58,170 nt of DNA from Acidobacteriaceae bacterium. Lineage in GTDB: Bacteria; Acidobacteriota; Terriglobia; Terriglobales; Acidobacteriaceae. Location: assembly GCA_003139795.1 (NCBI GenBank), contig PLGM01000081.1:14334-72503 (forward strand), given 5' to 3'. Numbering within the stretch: the first letter of the stretch is position 1; the number at the start of each line of letters is the position of its first letter. The notes beneath the pieces were generated by a model. It was not told the DNA's origin. It ran no database searches and saw only the letters and a list, made by a program, of their open reading frames with translations. The position numbers were made by a program, and so were the translations under genes. Of the stretch, positions 52,786 through 58,170 are shown in pieces.

Positions 52786-52884
52786 CCTACCGCCGGCTTG
52801 CCGATGGGAGCGATGCCGGGCAAGCCGGCGGCACCGGGCTCATTTACGGTCGCGATCACGCTCAAAGAAATGGAGAGCCTTCTC

Positions 52885-53739
52885 ATGAATCGAATCGTTC
52901 TACGCACCGCCTTTTTCATTACCGCGGCTCTGGCCGGGCTGCTCGTTCCGGCCTGGCTCACAGCCCAGGAACCACTGAACTTGCCGGAAACCAAGGCGCC
53001 ACCCCCCACACAGACCGCGCCGCCCGCCAATGCCGCGCCGGAACTGACGCCGTCAGGGCATCCGCAGGATGCTTACTGGACGGCGCACGACAGGCAGTTG
53101 CTGACCGATTTCGGATGGCTGTCAAGGTTCAAGGAGGCAAACGTGAAGCTGGGACCGCCGGCTCCGGGCGAAAACCGCGTGGTCTTCATGGGCGACTCGA
53201 TCACCGAGGGTTGGAAGATCGAGGGGCCGGATGGATCATTCCCCGGCAAGCCGTACATCAATCGCGGCATCAGCGGACAGACCACGCCGCAGATGGTGCT
53301 GCGCTTCCGCCAGGATGTGATCGCGCTGAAACCGAAGGTGGTGGTGATTCTGGCGGGCACGAACGACATCGCCGGGAACACCGGGCCGATGACCCTGGAG
53401 CAGACGGAGGACAACCTGGCCTCGATGGCGGATCTGGCGACGGCCAACCACATTCGCGTAGTGCTGTGCTCGGCGCTGCCCGCATACGACTTTCCCTGGA
53501 GCCCAGGGATGAAGCCGGCGGGCAAGGTTGTGGCGCTGAACGCGTGGATCAAGGCCTACGCGGCGGAAAACGGTTACGCTTATGTGGACTACCACACGGC
53601 GATGAAGGATGAACGCGACGGGCTGCCGGCTGCCTTGAGCAAGGATGGGGTGCATCCACTGCCGGCCGGGTACGCGGTGATGGCGCCGCTGGTGGAGGCG
53701 GGGATCGAGAAGGCGCTGAAACCAGGGAACAGGGAATAG
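52885..53739 (+). CDS. Secreted SGNH/GDSL hydrolase
   Basis: A 284-residue hydrolase with a signal peptide (LRTAFFITAALAGLLVPAWL, cleavage near AQE). SGNH blocks: block I VVFMGDSITEGW with the nucleophile Ser, block II with Gly in NRGISGQTT, block III ILAGTNDIAGN with Asn, and block V KDGVHPLPAGY with catalytic Asp and His. Related enzymes are acetyl-xylan or platelet-activating-factor-like esterases. The ATG at 52885 has GGAGAG. The last residues (PGNRE) and the stop are encoded by the left arm of an inverted repeat. Confidence 0.92.
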   Translation: MNRIVLRTAFFITAALAGLLVPAWLTAQEPLNLPETKAPPPTQTAPPANAAPELTPSGHPQDAYWTAHDRQLLTDFGWLSRFKEANVKLGPPAPGENRVVFMGDSITEGWKIEGPDGSFPGKPYINRGISGQTTPQMVLRFRQDVIALKPKVVVILAGTNDIAGNTGPMTLEQTEDNLASMADLATANHIRVVLCSALPAYDFPWSPGMKPAGKVVALNAWIKAYAAENGYAYVDYHTAMKDERDGLPAALSKDGVHPLPAGYAVMAPLVEAGIEKALKPGNRE

Positions 53740-53830
53740 GGAACAGTTGCCGGCGGGACTTATCCAGCGTTGGTTGCCAGCGACCGATGAGCGGAAAAGG
53801 GGAGGCTTTTCCTATTCCCTGTTCCCTGGT
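53721..53830 (+). repeat. Perfect 20-bp inverted repeat with GGGAACA/GGGAATA units
   Basis: ACCAGGGAACAGGGAATAGG (53721-53740) and its exact reverse complement (53811-53830) flank a 70-base loop; extra GGGAAC and CCTATTCCCTG units extend both arms. The left arm overlaps the 3' end of the GDSL gene and supplies its stop codon. Confidence 0.85.
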
Positions 53831-53919
53831 GCCTATTCCCTGTCCAGTCGCGATTGCTAAACCGTTCAAATGCCCCTACAATGGAGGGGAAGGATTGCAG
53901 GAAAGGTTTGTCTTTAGAG

Positions 53920-54147
53920 ATGCCCAAGGAAAAGATTCATCCCCATTACGCCGCGGTGCGGGTTATGTGCGCCTGCGGAAACAACTTTGAGACCCGTTCG
54001 ACCCACAAGGGCGACATTCACGTGGAAATCTGCTCGGCTTGCCATCCATTCTTTACCGGCAAGCAGCGGCTGGTGGACACAGCGGGGCGCGTGGAGCGGT
54101 TCCGGCGCAAGTATGCCAAGGCCAGCGAGGTGGCGGCAGCCAAGTAG
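53920..54147 (+). CDS. rpmE: 50S ribosomal protein bL31 (zinc-binding form)
   Basis: A 75-residue bL31 with [20 protein letters not shown] and [27 protein letters not shown]. The four cysteines (CAC, CSAC) mark the zinc-containing type. The ATG at 53920 is the family start; an upstream in-frame extension is rejected. A canonical terminator follows. Confidence 0.96.
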   Translation: MPKEKIHPHYAAVRVMCACGNNFETRSTHKGDIHVEICSACHPFFTGKQRLVDTAGRVERFRRKYAKASEVAAAK

Positions 54148-54179
54148 CCGGCACCGAGCGAATCGGACAAGGACGATTG

Positions 54180-54206
54180 GGCCTCCGCCGCGGCGGGGGC
54201 CTTTTT
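54180..54206 (+). terminator. Rho-independent terminator after rpmE
   Basis: GGCCTCCGCC (54180-54189), two-base loop, GGCGGGGGCC (54192-54201; one G-T pair), then TTTTT. 33 bp after the rpmE stop. Confidence 0.85.
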
Positions 54207-54228
54207 GATCGTGCGATGATGGGTGTGC

Positions 54229-54636
54229 ATGGTCGACGTGCGTTTCACCGTTTATTATCGCCGGGCGACACAGCTTGCAGACGCTATGAAGCTCTGTCAG
54301 GTCGAACCGTCAGCGTATGCTTCTGCCGCGGCATTGCTGGCCGTGCATAGCGCCATCTCCTACAGCGACGCCGTATTGATAGGACTTGGCGGCGCGCGAC
54401 CACGCGGCGAGCATCGAGAGGCCATCACTGCTCTGAAACGGGCGTGCACTGGAGCGAGAGTCGACCATCAGGGGATCGTGCATTTTCAGAAGCTGTTGAG
54501 CGCGAAGAACGACATTGCCTACGACGAAAAGCCGGTCGATAACGAAAGAGTCACAGCGCTCTGCATCGCCGCTGAACGATTTCGGGTCTGGGCGGAACGG
54601 ATTCTAGAAAAACGGCAAGGAAGGGTATCGTCATGA
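54229..54636 (+). CDS. HEPN-like helical protein
   Basis: A 135-residue protein (GTG two codons upstream is an alternative start) that is all-helical with HEPN-type landmarks: an Ala-rich helix AYASAAALLAVHSAISYSDA, the HREAITALKRAC helix and LLSAKNDIAYDEKPV, the position where HEPN ribonucleases carry R-x4-6-H. Here that motif is KNDIAYDE, without the His, so RNase activity is doubtful. It is coupled by ATGA to an unknown gene with a nuclease-like motif. Lower GC than neighbours suggests transfer. HEPN proteins frequently act in toxin-antitoxin and defence modules. Confidence 0.7.
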   Translation: MVDVRFTVYYRRATQLADAMKLCQVEPSAYASAAALLAVHSAISYSDAVLIGLGGARPRGEHREAITALKRACTGARVDHQGIVHFQKLLSAKNDIAYDEKPVDNERVTALCIAAERFRVWAERILEKRQGRVSS

Positions 54637-55226
54637 CCGTAAAGGAAGAGACCCGAGAGTTGACGTTACGCCAGAGGGAAGGGCGGGCAATCAATGCGGT
54701 CGCGGAACTGCTGCGGCGGAAACTGTCCGTACCCAATATTTATTTGGAGCCACGATCTTCCCTTATCTCGGCGGACGTACTGGCAGTGGATCGCGGCGGG
54801 GCGGGCGACTTGCACGCCGTCGAGATCAAACTTGAACGCGATCTCAATCCCTCCGAGGGCCAACGACGGAAACCATCCAACCCAAAGGAGCTCAACGAGC
54901 TGAAGGAAACGTGGAATTCAAAGCTCAGCGAAAAGCTACACAGGATTCATCGCCAGTTGATGTCGATGCCGGCTCACTATCGATACCTTGCAATTCCGGC
55001 GGAAGGCTACGACCGGGTTTTTGGAGAACTTGGGCATCTCGGCTTGTTTCCCGAGAATGGGATCGGGCGCTTGGGCTTGATCAAAATCAGGGAAAATGGC
55101 GAAGAATCTCCATCTGCCGAAATGGCTGTCGTCCCTGAACGTTTTCGAGTAGACCCGGCAAAGCTCAAGACAATCGAAATCAGGCTATTGGCGACGAGTC
55201 GTCCGGATATCGAAGTACGAATTTAG
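54633..55226 (+). CDS. Unknown protein with a PD-(D/E)XK-like motif, partner of the HEPN gene
   Basis: A 197-residue protein. Around residues 43-69 it reads SLISADVLAVDRGGAGDLHA then VEIKLERDL: an Asp on a strand and, about 17 residues on, a Glu-x-Lys on the next strand, which is the layout of PD-(D/E)XK nucleases. A preceding helix with conserved-looking Glu (REGRAINAVAELLRRKL) would be motif I. The middle is lysine-rich and helical (LNELKETWNSKLSEKLHR), and the end is beta-rich. No family recognised; nuclease activity is inferred from one motif only. It overlaps the HEPN gene by ATGA. Confidence 0.65.
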   Translation: MTVKEETRELTLRQREGRAINAVAELLRRKLSVPNIYLEPRSSLISADVLAVDRGGAGDLHAVEIKLERDLNPSEGQRRKPSNPKELNELKETWNSKLSEKLHRIHRQLMSMPAHYRYLAIPAEGYDRVFGELGHLGLFPENGIGRLGLIKIRENGEESPSAEMAVVPERFRVDPAKLKTIEIRLLATSRPDIEVRI

Positions 55227-55367
55227 GAATGCGCACGTATTGGAACAACCCGCTCGAAAATGCGGCACAAGATGGGATTCGCCAAGTTATGCTGTATCTC
55301 CTCGCTAACTAAGTTGATTTCCACAAAGAGGAGCTAGCGGCCAGAGGCTGGAAGCTCCGAGGCATAT

Positions 55368-56786
55368 ATGGCTGGCAAGGGCTTTACCGTGAAGAAGGAA
55401 TGGGACAACCCCATTGACCACCCCATGCCCGCGGAGGCGCGGGTGCCGGCGGAGGTGCGCCTGGGGTCGGTGGTCGTGGCTCCGGCCACCGTTCTGGCTC
55501 CCATGGCCGGGGTCACGGACACGGTCTTTCGGCGGTTTATTCGGCATGCCAGCTTGTTCACGGCCGCTTCGACGACACCGGACAAGGAATTGATTTCAGT
55601 CAATATCCCGGAAGAACACCCCTCGGGGGCTAAAGCCCGCGTTGATTTTGCTGCATTTGCGGCACCACGCCCCGACCCTGAAGGGTTCCCCGGCACCCGG
55701 TCGTGCCCTGATACAGACCGTCATTCTTCCTCGGGCTGTTCAGACGCAAGCCAGGCCGGGATGGGGGTCGAGGCGTCGGCGACGAATGCGCAGTCGGGCT
55801 GCGGGTTGCTAATGACGGAGTTCACGTCAGCGGACGGGCTGGCGCGGATGCGGGAGAGTAAGCGGCGGCGGTACCTGACCTTCTATGACGACGAGCACCC
55901 GATCGGGGCGCAACTGTTCGGGTCGAATGCGGATACGCTGGCCGAGGCGGCGCGGATTGTGGAGGAGACCGGGTTCGACATTGTGGACCTGAACCTGGGC
56001 TGCCCGGCCAAGCGGGTGGTGGGGTGCAACGGCGGCTCGGGGCTACTGCGCGACCTGCCCAAAATCGGCGAGATCTTTCGTTCGGTAAGGAAGGCGGTGA
56101 CGATTCCCTTTACCGTGAAGTTCCGCATGGGCTGGAACGAGAAGCAGATTGTGGGCGTGGAGCTGGCGCGGATGGCCCAGGGCGAGGGGCTGAACGCCGT
56201 GGCGCTGCACGCGCGGACCCGGGAGCAGGGCTACAGCGGCCAGGCGCAATGGGAGTGGATTGCCCAGGTGAAGCAGGCGGTGGGGATTCCGGTGATCGGG
56301 AACGGCGACATTCGCACCCCGGAGGACGCGGCGGCCATGGTGGCGCTGACGGGCTGCGACGGGGTGATGATCGGCCGCGCGGCGCCGGCCAACCCGTGGA
56401 TCTTCAGGCAGATCGCGCAGTATACGGCCACCGGCAGCTACGAGCGGCCGACGGTCGAGGACCGGTACCGGATGATTCGGGCTTATTTTCAGATGCTGCT
56501 GGATGAGGCCGAGGCGACGAAGGATTTGCCCCGCGACGGCCGGATGGGTGAAACCGCCGGCAAGATGAAGCAGTTTGCCACCTGGTTCACGCACGGCGTG
56601 CCGGGCGGCGCGAAGCTGCGGGCGGCCATCTACCAGGCGCGCACCGGGGCCGATGTGCTTTCCCAGGTGGAGCTGTTCTTTGCGGCTCGGCGCGCGGCTG
56701 GCGGAGATTCCGGGCCGGATTCCGATCTGGAGCTTGAGGCCGGTGAGCCGGGAGCGTTTCCGGATGCGGCGCTGGCCTGCGACTGA
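55368..56786 (+). CDS. dus: tRNA-dihydrouridine synthase (DusB-type) with a large insertion
   Basis: A 472-residue FMN enzyme reducing uridines in tRNA. Core motifs are intact: LAPMAGVTDTVFRRFIR (FMN loop), MTEFTSADGLARM, QLFGSNADTLAEAARI, DLNLGCPAKRV with the catalytic Cys, VKFRMGW, ALHARTREQGYSG and VIGNGDIRTPEDA with MIGRAAPANPW. Between RRFIR and SGCGLLMTEF there are about 83 residues where the E. coli enzyme has only a few; the DNA of this segment contains palindromic repeat pieces and is annotated separately. The protein is about 140 residues longer than E. coli DusB; N- and C-terminal extensions account for the rest. Confidence 0.92.
   Translation: MAGKGFTVKKEWDNPIDHPMPAEARVPAEVRLGSVVVAPATVLAPMAGVTDTVFRRFIRHASLFTAASTTPDKELISVNIPEEHPSGAKARVDFAAFAAPRPDPEGFPGTRSCPDTDRHSSSGCSDASQAGMGVEASATNAQSGCGLLMTEFTSADGLARMRESKRRRYLTFYDDEHPIGAQLFGSNADTLAEAARIVEETGFDIVDLNLGCPAKRVVGCNGGSGLLRDLPKIGEIFRSVRKAVTIPFTVKFRMGWNEKQIVGVELARMAQGEGLNAVALHARTREQGYSGQAQWEWIAQVKQAVGIPVIGNGDIRTPEDAAAMVALTGCDGVMIGRAAPANPWIFRQIAQYTATGSYERPTVEDRYRMIRAYFQMLLDEAEATKDLPRDGRMGETAGKMKQFATWFTHGVPGGAKLRAAIYQARTGADVLSQVELFFAARRAAGGDSGPDSDLELEAGEPGAFPDAALACD
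55545..55793 (+). repeat. Palindromic repeat-derived in-frame insertion inside dus
   Basis: Codons 60-142 of dus. The DNA includes hairpins GGGCTAAAGCCC (55627-55638) and ACCCTGAAGGGT (55675-55686) and a GGCACCACG ... GGTCGTGCC pair, in the order CTCGGGGGCTAAAGCCCGC, spacer, hairpin, GTCGTGCCCTGATACAGACC. I recall intergenic repeats of this form in Terriglobia, but cannot check it here. Length is a multiple of three and the frame is open. Confidence 0.6.
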
Positions 56787-56990
56787 AGACCTTCCATCCG
56801 AGCCGGGGAAGGTTGCGAATGTGTGGCCGTCGAATGGGCCAGATGCGAATCGTTCTGACGCAAAGACAGGAACTTCAGGGAAGCCCCGCTGCACCCCTAT
56901 TGTGGAACTTTTTCTGGTCAGTACCACATCTTAGAGCCGGCGGAACGAGCATTTGGCAGCATTGCGGCCGCTACCCGAAGTGACTGTTTC

Positions 56991-57983
56991 TTAAAGAACG
57001 ATCACTGCTGGTCCATCCTCGGTCTCATGCTTCACCGCCTCGAGAGCCTTGTTCGCGTCCTCCAGTGAGAACGTGGTGACGCGAGGCCGGAAACTTAGAT
57101 CGTGAGCCAAGGCGAGGAAATCGCGCGCATCCTGCCTGGTCATGTTGGCCACACTGCGTATTTGGCGCTCGCCCCAGAGCAACTTGTCGTAGTCGAAGGC
57201 GGGCATCTGATCCAGGTGAATGGCGTTTATGGCGACCACTCCCCCTTTGCGGAGAGCGGACAAAGCGCTGACGACGACCTTTCCGCTGGGAGCGAAGGTG
57301 ATGGCGCGATCAAGCTCGGTGGGGGGCTTTGCGTCTTCGTCGCCGACCCATGTGGCGCCGAGCAACTGAGCTGCCTTGCGGTGAGACTCGCCGCGGGTGA
57401 CTACATAGACCTCGCAATCCCAGGACTGGAGGATGCGAATTGCCAGCGTAGCCGAACTCCCAAAACCGAACAGACCGACGCGTTCCCCGCGCTGGACTCC
57501 TGCAACCCGAAGGCTGCGGAAACCGATGATGCCTGCGCATAGCAGCGGGGCGACGTGGGAATCGTCGAGGCCCTCCGGCAATGGGATCGTGAAATCAGCT
57601 TGAACCGCCGCGTACTCAGCGTAGCCACCGTTCACCGAGTAGCCGGTAAATACGGGATGATCGCAGAGGTTCTCCATGCCGTGGCGGCAGAACCAGCAAA
57701 CGCCATCTACACGGCCCATCCAGGAGACGCCGACGCGCGTTCCGAACGGCAGATCCGGGGTTGCGCCTTCCACCACCTCGCCGACGATCTGATGACCGGG
57801 GACGATGCGCGGCCGGATTGGTGGGAGATCGCCTTCAACGATGTGGAGATCGGTGCGGCAGACGCCACAGGTGATGACCTTGAGCAGCACCTCTCCGGAG
57901 AGTGGCTGAGGCCGTGGGAGATCTTCAATCGAAACCCAACTTCCGGGAGTACTTGACTTGGAATCGAATACGGCTGCTCTCAT
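56991..57983 (-). CDS. Zinc-dependent alcohol dehydrogenase
   Basis: A 330-residue medium-chain dehydrogenase. Catalytic zinc ligands lie in CGVCRTDLHIVEGDLP and PGHQIVGEV; the structural zinc loop is reduced to WFCRHGMENLC, with VDGVCWFC ahead of it. The NAD(P) Rossmann motif is GLFGFGSSATLAIRIL. It resembles AdhP-like or cinnamyl-alcohol-type enzymes with alcohol or aldehyde substrates. The ATG at 57983 (MRAAVFD) has GGAGG seven bases upstream; an ATG 48 bp earlier is unlikely. Nothing regulatory is seen beside it. Confidence 0.92.
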   Translation of the reverse strand: MRAAVFDSKSSTPGSWVSIEDLPRPQPLSGEVLLKVITCGVCRTDLHIVEGDLPPIRPRIVPGHQIVGEVVEGATPDLPFGTRVGVSWMGRVDGVCWFCRHGMENLCDHPVFTGYSVNGGYAEYAAVQADFTIPLPEGLDDSHVAPLLCAGIIGFRSLRVAGVQRGERVGLFGFGSSATLAIRILQSWDCEVYVVTRGESHRKAAQLLGATWVGDEDAKPPTELDRAITFAPSGKVVVSALSALRKGGVVAINAIHLDQMPAFDYDKLLWGERQIRSVANMTRQDARDFLALAHDLSFRPRVTTFSLEDANKALEAVKHETEDGPAVIVL

Positions 57984-58170
57984 CGCAAATCCTCCGGGCA
58001 CAAGCTTACTCTTGGGAGCGGACGTAGTCATCGGCGGTCCTTCGCCCTTAGCCAGAGGCTGGCAGAGTGCGATAGCGCCAATCGGCCGATGCCGCGGCGT
58101 TTGCCGGTACGAATCCGCGGTCCGCGCGATCAGTTTAGGGATCGCGCACGACTAGAGCCTGTTATTAACT
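57984..58170. other. End of window, no gene seen
   Basis: About 190 bp upstream of the alcohol dehydrogenase gene; probably its promoter region. It contains no recognisable protein or RNA. Confidence 0.4.

Overview
The window looks like chromosomal DNA of a GC-rich member of the Acidobacteriota, most likely class Terriglobia. This is an inference from the general look of the encoded proteins, from the merged trp-aro-tyr operon, and from palindromic and short tandem repeats of a kind I associate with that group. No database search was possible. I see no rRNA, tRNA, CRISPR array, replication origin or intact insertion sequence.

Layout. 0-4.8 kb (minus): a compact four-gene trans-4-hydroxyproline degradation operon (epimerase, FAD oxidase, DapA-family deaminase, 2-oxoglutarate semialdehyde dehydrogenase). 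5.0-11.5 kb (plus): trpC-trpF-trpB-trpA-chorismate mutase-DAHP synthase-tyrA, joining the tryptophan branch to shikimate entry and tyrosine synthesis. 11.5-14.3 kb: an accessory block with a GNAT/DUF1778 toxin-antitoxin pair and a PIN-domain gene coupled to an unknown 240-residue protein. 14.8-22.3 kb: secreted proteins, a beta-barrel gene fragment, a Crp/Fnr regulator, small membrane proteins and a relic resembling an IS21-family end. 22.3-26.0 kb: guanine deaminase, MocA-like and XdhC-like maturation factors and an acetamidase, pointing to purine catabolism. 26.0-30.6 kb: HDOD protein, sigma factor with a membrane anti-sigma carrying Asp-box motifs, and an ARPP-1-like lipoprotein. 30.8-35.2 kb: a tetraheme cytochrome, four-cluster ferredoxin and NrfD respiratory module with a perfect CRP-type palindrome upstream.

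35.4-47.2 kb is mostly housekeeping: folD, coaE, an HtrA-type protease, purM-purN, hemL and panB-panC, with a VapC/Phd pair whose toxin carries an in-frame stop. 47.2-58 kb is mixed: dispersed repeats, small membrane proteins, a hemE fragment, a DnaC-like helicase loader, a GDSL hydrolase, bL31, a coupled HEPN plus putative nuclease pair, dus and a zinc alcohol dehydrogenase.

The most unusual signals are two conserved enzymes (TrpA and Dus) that appear to carry in-frame insertions of palindromic repeat DNA; the overlapping HEPN / VEIK-motif gene pair; the PIN / 240-residue pair; short tandem and inverted repeats placed in intercistronic gaps; and the orphan cytochrome-ferredoxin-NrfD operon with its Crp-type site.
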